64,000 nt of DNA from Prorocentrum cordatum (GCA_963575745.1 CAUYUJ010015736.1:251523-315522), one strand, 5' to 3'. Counted from the stretch's first letter, positions 12,116 to 23,280 are shown. The notes: generated by a model not told the origin, from the letters alone. Program-made: numbers and translations.

Positions 12116-12576
12116 AACCCCTGCCCCATCGTGCGGCACTTTGCCGCGCTGGCTGCATCCTCGTCCTGCTCCTGTTCCTCAGCGGGAGGACGGCGGAAGA
12201 GGGGGGCGGAAGGGGTGGGGGGGCAGAGAAGAGTTGAGGAGGAAGTAGGGAAGGAGGGGCGGGGGGGGGGCCAGGAGGATGGAGGTGGACGGAGGGCCGT
12301 CCTCCTGCCTCCTCCTCCTCCTGCCTCCTCTTGCCTGCCTCCTCCTGCCCTCCGCCGGCGATGGCCGCGACGAGACGTGCGTCGCGAGCCCTCCTCGCCC
12401 AGGCAGCGCTCCACCTCGCCCAGCCGCCTGGCGAGGGACTGCCACGCGTCCTGGGCACCGTGCGGGGGCCACTGAACGGCTCCAGCAACGGCCTCCTCCT
12501 CCCCCTCCGCCTCCTCCTCCTCGTCCTCCTCCTGCTCCTCCTCCTCATCCTCCTGCCCCTTCCTGCTGCTCCTCCA
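12116..12576. other. GC-rich segment with coding-like remnant and (CTC)n
   Basis: Purine-rich 12180-12300 is followed by CTC-type triplets. On the minus strand 12370-12495 reads AQDAWQSLARRLGEVERC, an amphipathic coiled-coil-like peptide with GC-ending codons, contiguous upstream with a (GGA)n tract. No start or splice site can be assigned. Most likely a remnant of a coding repeat. Confidence 0.4.
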
Positions 12577-13320
12577 TCCCTGTTCCTTACGAGCAGCTCC
12601 TCTCCGCCGCACCACACGGCCCGTCGTAAGACTGGGCTGGGCGGTTTGCGTGAGGCATCCTGGCAAATTACTGCCCTGGATGTCTCGCCTTGACGCCGCG
12701 CACACTTGTAAACTTTTGAACCCATCACACGGACGGGGGGCCGTGTCGTGTTCACAATGAGGCTCTCGCCCTAGCGCCGCGCACACTCGTCCTCAGTGCT
12801 TGCGACAGCTGCATAGATGGAGGCCAGCTTCGTTCAGAATGCCACTCTCACTTGAGGCGTCCTCAAACAGAGCACCTCCAGTGTAACAATGCGCACCAGG
12901 TACAGGCATAGAGGGCAGCTCCTTTTCATCATGGCGTCTCTTCTGCATTATCCTCAACCTGGACGGCCAGAAGCTTGAACATGGGTAACAACTTGGTCGA
13001 TGGAGGGCGCTTCCGGTGCAAGGTGGTGGCTCCTGCGAGCCCTTCTCACAAGACATGACAAGAAGTGTAGACTTGAGAAAACAAATAACACGCACGGGGA
13101 GGGTCTTTTTCTAAATGCCTCCCTCGCTTGACACGTCATGGAATTGCCTGACCCTACCTGGTCGCAAATGAACGGCAACTACATTAGAATACGGGGATCT
13201 CGACTGAATGGCGAACCCGTGGGGTACCCATCCGTGAAAAGGGCGCTCCTGATGTTGCAGCAGAGGGTACGCTGCAGCGTCGTTGGTGCACATTGGGTCT
13301 ACATGGGTTTCCTCTGGTCC
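12577..13320 (+). repeat. Composite dispersed repeat, copy C (diverged)
   Basis: The head (CCGCACCACACGG at 12605, GGGCTGGGCGGTTTGCGTGAGGC) and one or two 80-bp units (GAGGCTCTCGCCCTAGCGCC at 12759) are recognisable. The middle 12820-13230 is strongly diverged. The tail GGGTTTCCTCTGGTCCTGCTCC matches the family and again opens into a CTC array. Confidence 0.65.
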
Positions 13321-13716
13321 TGCTCCTCCTCAATGTCGTCACCATCGTCCCTCATACTCCTGCTTCTCCTCCACATGATCATCTACCTCACTCCTCCTCC
13401 TCCTCCTCCTCCCTCCTCCTCCTCCTCATCCTCCTCCTTATCGTGTTCATCATTCCTCCTCCTCCACCTCCTACTCCTCCTCATCCTCTCCTCCTCTTCG
13501 TGCGTTCCTCCTCCTCATCTTCCTCGTCCTCATCGTCCTGCTTCCTCTACTCCCTATCCTCAATCTTCTCCTCCTCCTCCTCCTCCATACATCTCCCTTG
13601 CTCTCCTCCTCGTCCTCATCATCCTCCTCAACCGCCCAATCCTCATCATTGCAGCCAACCGTCAGCATCATTAGCATCATTCTCAACAGCATCACCATCA
13701 TCGTCAAGGGCAGCCG

Positions 13717-13788
<72 letters not shown>

Positions 13789-13899
13789 AAGCACCACCAC
13801 CATCGTCATCATAGTCATCATAATCAGCATCGTCAGCATCATCGTCGACATCATCAGCATCAGCATCGTCGTCATCATCCCCGTCATCACCTCTATTAC

Positions 13900-13958
<59 letters not shown>

Positions 13959-14400
13959 GGAGCAGCAGCATCATCATCAGCCGCATAAGCGTCAGCATCA
14001 GCATCATCAATATCAAAATCACCATCATCAGCAGCAGCATCAGCAGCGTAGTCATAGGCATCAGCATCACCATCAGCATCACCATCAGCATCAGCAGCAT
14101 CATCATCATCCCCACCATCCATCATCTTCTTCATCATCACCATCATCATCATCATCATCAGTAGTGCCCCCATCCTCATCATCATCATAAGCATCATCGT
14201 CACCAGCATCATCATCACAATCAGCATCATCATCAGCATCATCAGCAGCAGCATCATGAACACCACCAGCACCATCACCAGCATCATCACCATCATCAGC
14301 ATCATCATCACCAGCATGATCATCGTCATCGTCATCGTCATCGACAACAACATCGTCAAACAATGATCAGACAAGTAACAGTAATATCAAACATCATCAT
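13321..14400. repeat. (CTC)n then (CAT)n array
   Basis: CTC-type triplets at 13321-13640 change to CAT-type triplets at 13660-14395. Near-perfect CAT runs lie at 13720-13795 and 13903-13960. The order CTC then CAT repeats that seen downstream of copy B. Open frames are periodicity artefacts. Confidence 0.95.
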
Positions 14401-14955
14401 AATCCACCACCCTGTCTCTGGGCACGTAGTGGGCGTGCCCTCAAGGCAGACTTGAGGACTTGAGTCAGGTCCTGCGCATAATGCTCTAAGCTTCAATCGT
14501 CTGTGGAAAACAGCCTGTGGAAAAAAAACTGTGGACAAGAAAACACACATCCTGTGAAAAAAACTCGGTGGAAAAACACACAGACTTGTTCCACTGGCGT
14601 GTTCCACAGACTTTGTCCACACACTCCAATCTACCAGGAGTTCCCGCGGTTCCCCTGGGCTCCCCCGCGGCTTGTCGAATGACTTTTTCGGAGCCCCCGA
14701 GGCCCCAAAGGCGATCAAAGAGGGCCCCGAGTCGCCGAACGATCGCTTCAAGACGTCCAAGATGGCCCCCAGACGGACCAGGAGGCCTCTTACGAGGCCA
14801 AAATCAAGCCGGATGATGAAAGATATTGGCGTCCTCGTCTTTCGGCTAACCGACGCTCACAAACGGCCCTAGAGGCCTCAAATATCGCCCCAAGGCGGAC
14901 CCACAGACCCACAAAAGGGCCCCAGAACGGCCCGAGAGGGCCCCAAGACGGCCCA
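14401..14955. other. No gene; CTGTGGAAAA repeats and GGGCCCC-rich sequence
   Basis: Positions 14500-14620 hold several copies of CTGTGGAAAA and variants, bounded by GTCTGTGGAA and its reverse complement TTCCACAGAC. From 14640 to 14955 the sequence is made of AAGACGGCCC and GAGGGCCCC-type words, the same low-complexity class as at 23-24 and 29-32 kb. Confidence 0.55.
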
Positions 14956-15215
14956 AGACACCATCATCAGCATCGTCATCAACACCATCACCATTATCAC
15001 TATAACCAGCGTTATCACCATCATAAGCATCTGCATCAGCATTTGCATCAGCATGTTCACATGCGTCAAGACCATTATAATCGTAACTAGCATCATCATC
15101 AGCAGCAGCAACGTTATCAACATCATCATCAGCAACGCCAGCATCATCACCATCATCATCATCAGCAACATCAGCATCCTCATCATCAACATCAACAACA
15201 TCATAATAGGACTGG
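14956..15215. repeat. (CAT)n array
   Basis: Imperfect CAT/CAG triplets, not contiguous with the 13.3-14.4 kb array from which a GGGCCC-rich block separates it. The insertion of that block into one older array would explain the arrangement. Confidence 0.9.
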
Positions 15216-16485
15216 AACAAATTAGGCCTCCTGGGGTCCTCTCGGGGCGCAGCGTAGAGCCGGCTTAAGACGTCTCCGCGGCGATTACCTGTAATGCGGG
15301 GTCTCGTGGCATGCTTCTCGGGCGCCTCGGAGCGACTGTTGAACGTTCTCGAGCCTTGTTTTACAAGGCACTGCGCGACAATCTCCTGCGGCCCAGACTG
15401 GCATTGTTTAGTTCGCGACGTTAACAGCACATAGTGGCAACCACGGGGGCAGGAGTGAGGGGGGAAGGGAGGAAGCTTCAAGGAGGGAAGGACGGGAGAA
15501 CAAGGAGGAGGGGGCAAAGGGGCAACGGCACTGCGCGACCGCCCCCTGCGCCCCAAACAGCAAGCTCACACTTCACAACGTCCAAAGCACACAGCAGCTG
15601 CCAAAGAGGAAGGAGCAAGGGCGGCAGGGAGGAAACAACAAGAAGGGATGGATGGGGCGGACGGGGAGGACGAGGAGGTGGACTTAAAATATGGCTGCAT
15701 TTTATTGCGCGTTCTATTGCAACATGGGCGAGCATGCGATGAGTTTGAGATTGGAGACTATTTTCGGACGCACACGACCAATAATAACACGCGCGTGCAA
15801 TGTGTGAGAGAGCTGTGCTACCTAAGCCGGAATGGCTACGGAAGGGGGGGGTGGAGGTTGCATCCCCGTGCCCTGAAAAACGAGATTCTGCTGCAAGTTT
15901 AGTCTCACGTGGACGTCCTTAAATACGGGATTTGGTGCACCTCGACCCTGCTTTCTCGCAATTATCCAAATGCGATTTCTTCGATCCCCCCATCCTTCCT
16001 CAACACATGGGAATTCACATTCCTACTGACTAGTGGATTGCATTCCTATCGGAGTAGGAGGAAGAGGAGGATAAAGAGGAGGAGGAGGAGGAGGAGGAGG
16101 AGGGACGGAGGTGGAGGGATGGAGGTAGAGGGGCTGAATTGCCTTTGTGCTTCGTGTTCTTACTGCATTCGCACTGTATCTATATTGGGGGAAAGGGGGT
16201 GGGCAGGGGGGAGGACATTCCGGTTGCACTCCTACTGGGTTCTTGTTGCACTCCCATTGGAAGAGCACGGAAGGAAGGAGGAAGGCAGGGAGGGGAAGGG
16301 AGGAGAGAAGAGGGGCGAACAGAGGGGAGACGCAGAGGGGGGGCCAGATGCGAAGCGAGAGGCTATCCCTCGCACTCCCTCCGCACAACGCAGAGCGGAC
16401 AATGGAAGGAACAGCGACTACCCCCTGCACCCTCCGCGCACGACGCAGAGGAGGGAATGCGAGGGGGAATGGCTGTTTTCATGTT
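15216..16485. other. No supported gene
   Basis: Mixed sequence with GA-rich tracts (15430-15510, 16050-16120, 16260-16350). A degenerate spliced-leader-like block on the minus strand lies at 15821-15841, described separately. The open frames present have no recognisable motifs. Confidence 0.4.
15821..15841 (-). other. Degenerate spliced-leader-like relic
   Basis: On the minus strand this reads CCGTAGCCATTCCGGCTTAG, agreeing with the dinoflagellate spliced leader at about 17 of 21 positions. It would be an older, decayed retroposition mark, but no convincing coding frame follows downstream on the minus strand. Confidence 0.35.
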
Positions 16486-16665
16486 TGTTGTTCTCTCTCT
16501 CTCTCTCTTCCCCCCGTACCATTTTTTTTGTTCTCTCTCTCTCTCTCTCTCATGATCTCATTATCTCATTATCTTATTATCCCATTATCTCATTATCTCA
16601 TTATCTCTCTCTGTCTCTCTCTCTCTCTCTGTCTCTCTCACTCTCTCTCTCTCTCTCTCTCTGCG
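16486..16665. repeat. (CT)n pyrimidine tract
   Basis: CTCTCTCT runs interrupted by a cluster of CATTATCTCATTATC motifs at 16550-16605. Confidence 0.9.
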
Positions 16666-16826
16666 CACCGCTTGCGCGACGCGGAAGGTGCAGGCCCTCG
16701 ACGCCGCGCGCCCCTTCTCGCCCGAGGAGGGGCGCCTCTCGTGCCCGCCCGAGCCGAGGGGGGCCTCGGCCCCACCTGGAGGAGCCTAGGTCCCCCCCGC
16801 CGTGACACAGCCGTAGACGACGACAC

Positions 16827-17021
16827 TCGGGTCGGGCGAAAGGGGGGGATAGCAAAGGGGGGGTTTGAGAATCAGCTCACGTAGCTGATTTTCCCGGCGC
16901 CTCCCGGCGCCAGAGGCGGCTATGTATCGAGAAATGGCCCCCACGGTGAGGCCGAAACCAGCTGCATGCAGCAAATTTCGTACCCCCCCCTTTCCCAATC
17001 CCCCCCTTTCGCCCGGCCCGA
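16827..17021. mobile_element. MITE-like element, 195 bp, TIRs and 5-bp TSD
   Basis: The two ends are inverted repeats of about 38 bp (16827-16864 and 16982-17021) that start TCGGG(T/C)CGGGCGAAAGG and differ only at a few bases. The element is flanked on both sides by GACAC (16822-16826 and 17022-17026), a likely 5-bp target-site duplication. Inside is a perfect 8-bp hairpin, AATCAGCT and AGCTGATT with loop CACGT (16870-16890). It carries no coding capacity, as expected of a non-autonomous DNA transposon. It lies just past the 3' end of the gene at 17133. Confidence 0.72.
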
Positions 17022-17132
17022 GACACGGGCGAGGACCATCGGCGGCTCGCCGAAGACCTCGGACTTGGGCCGCCTAGCGCCGCGGCCAGCAGCGCCCCGC
17101 CTGCCGCCGCAGTGGCCTGCTCGCAGCTGCCG

Positions 17133-17705
17133 TCAGCTGCCCTGCCCCCGGACCGCCGCTAGCTCAGGCTGGAGCCAGGGGGTCAGCTGCTCGAGCTTCT
17201 CTAGCATCTCGCCTGCCCAGATCTCCGCAGAGCAGGGGTTGAAGCCCGGAGCGACCGCCAAGGCCGCCAGGATGGCATCGCGACGACTCGGCCCAGGGCC
17301 CGCAGGTGGCGGCTGGGCGCGCCGCGCGGGGGCCGCGTTGTCCCACTCGTCATTCAGCACGTCCATCTTCTCGCCCCCGTCCTCAGCGGCGGGCTCCGCC
17401 GCCGTCGGCATGCGCACGAGCGCGAGGCCCATGGGCACACCACCAGCATCAGCACCGCCGCTGCCCGCCGCGGCAGCTCCGCCAGCCCCAGCCTCCGCAA
17501 ACGCGGACGCCTCGGCCAACTCCGCCGCCGCATCGGCCGCCACTCGCCACCCATCGACGGCACGCCCATCGACAGCATCCACACGACCTCTGGCCCTCCG
17601 CGCGCGACGGCGGCGGTTCAGGGCGCCACCGGGCGGCGCCGCCGCTGCTGGGCCAGCAGCCGGTGCTGCTGGGGCACCCCCGGGAAGCGGGTTCTCGGCG
17701 GACAC
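17133..17705 (-). CDS. Ala/Pro-rich protein fragment, unknown function
   Basis: The frame from the ATG-equivalent at 17705 gives 190 residues. The first 60 are low-complexity (Ala, Pro, Gly, then an Arg-rich stretch). The C-terminal 80 look like a folded coding region: KMDVLNDEWDNAAP, then SRRDAILAALAVAPGF and AEIWAGEMLEKLEQLTPWL, with GC-ending codons. Immediately upstream the motif GTGTCCGCCGAG occurs twice (complement of about 17692-17707 and 17794-17808) after poly-C, which may be a duplicated 3' splice region, so this is probably a terminal exon. I do not recognise the family. Confidence 0.4.
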   Translation of the reverse strand: MSAENPLPGGAPAAPAAGPAAAAPPGGALNRRRRARRARGRVDAVDGRAVDGWRVAADAAAELAEASAFAEAGAGGAAAAGSGGADAGGVPMGLALVRMPTAAEPAAEDGGEKMDVLNDEWDNAAPARRAQPPPAGPGPSRRDAILAALAVAPGFNPCSAEIWAGEMLEKLEQLTPWLQPELAAVRGQGS

Positions 17706-17904
17706 AGTTTCTGATCCGCGGGTCGAGAGCGCACCTCTTCAGGTCGAAGCGAAGCGGGCCGCGCGAAGCCTGAATTCATCAGAGATGGGGGAGGCGTTCT
17801 CGGCGGACACGGGGGGGGGGCTCGAAGCTCGGCCTCGAGCACCGCCACCGCGGCCCTGCAGACGCAGTCCGCGGCGCGCAGCAGCCTCACGTCGGGGAGC
17901 TTCT

Positions 17905-18112
17905 GACCCCGGTCAATCCAGACCCGGGTCAGTCAGGCCTTGCAAAATCCTGCAAGATCCTGCAAAATCCTGCACCCAAACCCGGGTCAATGCGAAGGAT
18001 CCTGCAAGATCCTGCACCCAAACCCGGGTCAATGGGAGCCTGGCCCTGCAGGATCCTGCAAGATCCGGCGCTCTGGCTGACCCCCGTTTGCATCGACCCC
18101 CGTCCCAAAGCT
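17905..18112 (+). repeat. ACCCGGGTCA / CCTGCAAGAT dispersed repeat, copy 1
   Basis: Tandem CCTGCAAGAT-like 10-11-mers alternate with GACCCGGGTCA blocks, whose core is a perfect palindrome. The right end reads GGCGCTCTGGCTGACCCCC then GTTTGCAT. A second copy at 52662-52818 has the same order. Confidence 0.8.
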
Positions 18113-18282
18113 CCCGATCACGGCCCCGGTGCTCCGCGCCGGGCCTGCAGCCGCGTGCACGTCCTGCGCGGCCCCACGGGCCGCCGCCGGCGCTGCGGGA
18201 CGGTCTGGTGCCGCCGTCAGCAAAGGCCCGCGGCGAGCCCGACGGCCCGAGCGGCGCGGGCGCGACGCAACACGGCCCTCTC

Positions 18283-18790
18283 GTTCTCTCGCTCTCTCTC
18301 TCTCTCTATTTGATCTCTCTCTTCTCTCCCTTTCTCTTTCCCTCTCTCTCTCTCTTTCTCCCTCTCTTGTTGTTTTTGTTTTGTTCTCTCTCTCTCTCTC
18401 TCTTGTTGTAAACATATAGCTGTTCTTTCTCGCTCTCTCTCTCTCTCTTTCTCCATCTCTCTCTCTCTCACTCCCTGTCTCTCCATCCCCCGGTTCTCTC
18501 TTTCTCTCTCTCTCTCTTTCCCTCTCTGTCTCTCTCTCTCTCTCTCGCTCTCTCTCTCTCTCTCCCCTCTTTACCCATATTTATCTCTCTCTTTCTCTCT
18601 CTCTCTCTCTGTCTCTCCATCCCCATTTATCTCTCTCTCTCTCTTTCTCTTTTTCTCCTCGTTTTTGTTTTCTCTTTCTCTCTCTCTCGCTCGCTCTCTC
18701 CCTCACCTCTCCCTATCTCTCTCTCTCTCTCCTTCTTTCTGTCTCTCTCTCTCTCTCTCACTCTATCTCTCTATCCGTCTCTCGTTCCCC
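18283..18790. repeat. (CT)n pyrimidine tract
   Basis: About 500 bp of CTCTCTCT with short interruptions (TTTGATCT, TGTTGTTTTTG, CCATCCCC). Confidence 0.95.
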
Positions 18791-18857
18791 ACATGCTTCG
18801 TGGGGTTCTGGTTTTCTTCCCTGCCGCGCCGCACCCGCGACACACACCTCACTCTTC

Positions 18858-19012
18858 GTACAGCACAGCTCAGCACAGCACATCACAGCACAGCACAGCT
18901 CAGCTCAGCACGGCACACAGCTCAGCTCAGCTCAGCTGAGCACACAGCACAGCTCAGCACAGCCCAGCACGGCTCAGCTCAGCACAGCACAGCACAGCTC
19001 GTGGCACTGGCG
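18858..19012. repeat. CAGCACAGCT minisatellite
   Basis: Short tandem 5- and 10-bp units CAGCACAGCT/CAGCTCAGCA, directly before the 79-bp satellite. Confidence 0.85.
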
Positions 19013-19020
19013 CAAAGCCT

Positions 19021-20812
19021 AGCAAGCGGTGCGCAGGGGGTGGTCCCTGAGCGCGGCCGCTATCCGTGCCAGTCGTCCAGGCATAGCAGGCGTGGCATTC
19101 TCTCGACACCATAGAGGGTGCGCAGGGGGTGGTCCCTGAGCGCGGCCGCTATCCGTGCCAGTCGCCCAGGCATAGCAAGCGTGGCATTTTCTCGGTACCA
19201 TACGGGGTGCGCACGGGGTGGTCCCCCTATCCGCGCCGGTCGTCCAGGCCGCAGCAGGCGTGGCACTTTCTCGACACCATACGGGGTGCGCACGGGGTGG
19301 TCCCCCTATCCGCGCCGGTCGTCCAGGCCGCAGCAGGCGTGGCAATTTCTCGACGCCGTTGTGGGTGCGCACGGGGTGGTCCCCCTATCCGCGCCGGTCG
19401 TCCAGGCCGTAGCAGGCGTGGCACTTTCTCGACACCTTAGGGGGTGCGCAGGGGGTGGTCCCCCTATCCGCGCCGGTCGTCCAGGCCGTAGCAGGCGTAG
19501 CAGTTTCTCGACGCCGTAGTGCGTGCGCGCGGGGTGGTCCCCCTATCCGCGCCGGTCGTCCAGGCCGTAGCAGGCGTGGCAGTTTCTCGACACCATAGGG
19601 GGTGCGCAGGGGGTGGTCCCCCTATCCGCGCCGGTCGTCCAGGCCGTAGCAGGCGTGGCAGTTTCTCGACACCATAGGGGGTGCGCAGGGGGTGGTCCCC
19701 CTATCCGCGCCGGTCGTCCAGGCCGTAGCAGGCGTGGCACTTTCTCGATACCATAGGGGGTGCGCACGGGGTGGTCCCCCTATCCGCGCCGGTCGTCCAG
19801 GCATAGCAGGCGTGGCACTTTCTCGACACCATAGGGGGTGCGCAGGGGGTGGTCCCCCTATCCGCGCCGGTCGTCCAGGCCGTAGCAGGCGTGGCAGTTT
19901 CTCGACGCCGTAGTGGGTGCGCACGGGGTGGTCCCCCTATCCGCGCCGGTCGTCCAGGCCGTAGCAGGCGTGGCACTTTCTCGACACCATAGGGGGTGCG
20001 CACGGGGTGGTCCCCCTATCCGCGCCGGTCGTCCAGGCCGTAGCAGGCGTGGCAGTTTCTCGACGCCGTAGTGGGTGCGCACGGGGTGGTCCCCCTATCC
20101 GCGCCGGTCGTCCAGGCCGTAGCAGGCGTGGCACTTTCTCGACACCATACGGGGGTGCGCACGGGGTGGTCCCCCGCGGCAGTCGTCCAGGCCGTGGCAG
20201 TTTCTCGACGCCACAGAGGGTGCGCAGGGGGTGGTCCCCCTATCCGCGCCGGTCGTCCAGGCCGTAGCAGGCGTGGCAGTTTCTCGACACCATAGGGGGT
20301 GCGCAGGGGGTGGTCCCCCTATCCGCGCCGGTCGTCCAGGCAGTAGCAGGCGTGGCACTTTCTCGACACCATAGGGGGTGCGCAGGGGTGGTTCTCGTCC
20401 AGGGCAGGCAGGCGTGGCATTTCTCGAGGGGTGCGCAGGGGGTGGTGGAGTGGTCTCTGAGAGCGGCCGCTATCCGAGACGGTCGTCCAGGGCATAGTAG
20501 GCGTGGCACTTTCTCGATTCCATAGGGGGTGCGCAGGGGGTGGTCCCTGAACGCGGCCGCTGTACGAGACGGTCGTCCAGGGCATAGTAGGCGTGGCACT
20601 TTCTCGATTCCATAGGGGGTGCGCAGGGGGTGGTCCCTGAGCGCGGCCGCTATCCGAGACGGTCGTCCAGGGCATAGCAGGTGTGGCACTTTCTCGACAC
20701 CATAGGGGGTGCGCAGGGGTTTGTCCCTCACCGCGGCCGCTATGCACGACGGTCGTCCAGGGCATGGCAGGCGTGTCACTTTCTGGACAAAATAAGGGGT
20801 GCGCAGGGGGTG
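19021..20812. repeat. 79-bp tandem satellite, about 22 units
   Basis: Units contain GGTCGTCCAGGCCGTAGCAG, GTGGCACTTTCTCGACACC and GGGGGTGCGCAGGGGGTGGT. Because 79 is not a multiple of 3, the reading frame rotates and long frames appear on both strands without meaning. Units at both edges (19021-19200 and 20440-20812) carry a variant containing GCGGCCGC; the inner units carry CCCCCTATCCGCGCCGG. Shortened units lie near 20160 and 20390. Confidence 0.95.
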
Positions 20813-21580
20813 GCAACGGCCACCAACATCATTCTTACAAGCTTCACTTCAGCTATCATCACTCCAGCCATAATATAAGTATGTGGGGTTCCTCGGCAGC
20901 GTAATTTTCGTTGTCCACATGCTCATCGCAGGGAAGGAGCGGCTACCCCCGTGCACTCTGCACACCACTCGAAAAGGAAGAGGGGGAAGCGGTTGCTCCC
21001 ACTCACTCTGCACACCCGTTGCAAAGGGGAAATGCTTGGGAGGCTTTTTGCCCACTCTAACACAAAGCACAGCACAACACATAAGGGGGAAGAGTTGGCG
21101 GTGGCAGTAGGAGGAGACCGTCTCCAGCACCGCAGTGTTCGTGGCGGACAGGCGTTTGTAGTGGCGGTGGTGGTGACGGTGGTGGTGGTGGTAAACCCAG
21201 CAGTAGTGGGAACACTCGTAGAAATGAGTGGCGGTGGTGGTGATTGTAGGAGGGGTCGCATCCACTGCCGCGACAACCACCGCCGCTCCCTTGACCCAGA
21301 AAGGATAGCGGCGGTGGCGGTGAAGTGGCACAGATCGCAATTGAGATGGCGGTAGCATTGACAGCGGTAGTAGATGCTCCATCGCCACATAATCTTCGCA
21401 GTATCCCTCTACTTCGCCTTTCTGCTGCTCATTATCCTTCCTTGATGGAGGTAACGGTGATGGCAGGAAGGGAACGCATCCACCACCACCGAAACCGCCA
21501 CCGCTATCCTCTTGACACAGATGTTAGGCGGTGGCGGTGGACAACTATTAGTAGTGGTACACTGAATTCCTTCATGTGGC
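20813..21580. other. No gene; GGTGGC-rich sequence with a paired 70-bp segment
   Basis: GGTGGCGGT-type triplet repeats occupy 21100-21330 and 21470-21545. Segments 21246-21320 and 21472-21545 are diverged copies, each with CGCATCCAC, a CCACCGC block and a following GGCGGTGGCGG block able to pair back. Confidence 0.5.
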
Positions 21581-22530
21581 GGACTACAGTTTGATATCGT
21601 TTGTGGCCGATTACACGTGTATGCCGTTTGTGTCGGAATCTATCTTGTTTTGTTGTAAAGAGTTGCACATTGATTTCTGATGTGGCCGTTTTCGAATTGA
21701 TCTCGTTAGTGGCGCCTGATTTGATCAATTTCGTGGCGGATTGCATACGGATTCCTTGCTTGATGGATTACCATGGGATTCCTTTTTGCGGCGGCTACAC
21801 ATGGGTTCTTTCTGTGGCGGGTTACGAAGGACTTCCTCTTGTGGCGGATTACAATCGGACTCCTTCTGTTGCGGGTTACACAAGGTTTCCTTTTGCGTTG
21901 GTGGCTGATTACAAGTTGACTTCTTCTGTGGTAGATTACACATGACTTCCTTGTGCGGCGGATTGCAACCGAATTCAATTTCTAGCAGCTTACAAAGGAT
22001 TCCGTTTTTGGTGGGTCACAATGGGATTCCTCTTGTGGCGGATTGTAAAAGAACTCTTTTTGTGGCGGGTTACAAATTGATCACTTTCCATGGAAAGAAA
22101 GAGAAGCATATAAAACCCATGAAACTGTGAAAACTATTGTGTGTAATGTTTCTGGTGCCGGATGATTAAAACACTGTGAAGACACATCGTTGCCAGCCTC
22201 TGGAGCTCCAACACGCTGTGTTATACAATGTGTTTGCACTTCCCGATACCGAAAACATTGTGAAACACAGCGGTTTGAATCTCTGGAACCGAAAACGCTG
22301 TGTTTTATCCCTGTTTTACGCCTTCGACACCAAAAACATTGAAACACACAAAATTCTTCTGTTTTCCTGGAATGTCCCATATGTTCTGTTTTATTATTTC
22401 TCTCCCTGGTTTCCTCCCAAATACCCCTCAACGAAAAGATCAAATTGCAATCTGCCACAACAGAAATCCGCTTGCACCCCGCCACAACAGGAATACATGC
22501 GTTATCTACCGCAAAAAGAATCAATGTCAC
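21580..22530. repeat. AT-richer GTGGCGGATTACA minisatellite, two orientations
   Basis: From 21590 to 22080 about ten degenerate units of some 40-45 bp carry GTGGCGGATTACA followed by T-rich sequence. From 22440 to 22520 the same motif appears inverted (CTGCCACAACAG, CCGCCACAACAG). Between them, 22190-22350 has diverged units with ACCGAAAACATTGTGAAACA. Related inverted units recur at 39985-40085. Confidence 0.7.
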
Positions 22531-23280
22531 CGAGGACTGTCCTTTGGAGCCACCATCACCCCCAAAATAGCCGCCGAAATCCTAAAGACTTGCGTGGACA
22601 TTTTTTATTTTTTGAGAGCATGCCGCGCTGGGCGCGCAGGCCCGCCTTCCACGCCCCTCGCGAGTACCCAGCTTGAGCTAAACATCCCATGTCTATAGCC
22701 ATCATCACCGCCAGTACCGAAGATAACCAATAGTATAGTCACCGTCGCGGTGAGTACACATGCGACCATGGCGACCACCTCTGATCTGCACAATTACAGC
22801 ATCAATCAAATCGTCCACCGCACTCACGGGCCCCACAAACACCTCGAACCAAATGCAGCGTCATCATCGCCACCGCCGCTGCTCGCCATCGTTACCACGG
22901 GACCCAGAACAATACAAATCATGCTCGGCGGCGGGGTTCTCCAAACGAACCCTTGACAGCACGGGCGGCTGCAGCGCGACGAGACATTCAAGTGTAGCAA
23001 CACAGACCCTCGCCATTGCCCGCGACGAACTGGGGCGCCCCAGCGTAACGCCAAAACGACCCCCGTAACGCGCGCGTTGAAGGCTGGGGCCATGAAATAA
23101 TCAAGGCCGCGCAGTCTTGGGAACATATAGAATCAGATAGTGCCACATGAGGGCTCCTGGGAGGCAGACAGTGACGCGCAGGGCTATGTAGTGCCAATCA
23201 GACCTAAACAACGCTATATGGTAGAACATTGGATACTCCCAAGGCCATCCTAGAGCCCTCTCGGGGCCCTCCTGGGGCCC
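22531..23280. other. No supported gene
   Basis: Mixed sequence without tandem structure; a CACCGCCACCGC cluster lies near 22870. I see no coding or RNA motif. Confidence 0.4.

Noticed and set aside
16966-18411. 481-codon plus-strand frame
   Set aside because: It spans the MITE, lies antisense to a better coding candidate, and crosses the ACCCGGGTCA repeat and a CT tract; composition is Ala/Pro/Arg/Ser without motifs.
19060-20816. Many 60-180-codon frames in the 19-21 kb satellite
   Set aside because: The 79-bp unit shifts frame each repeat and frames appear on both strands; none extends into unique sequence.
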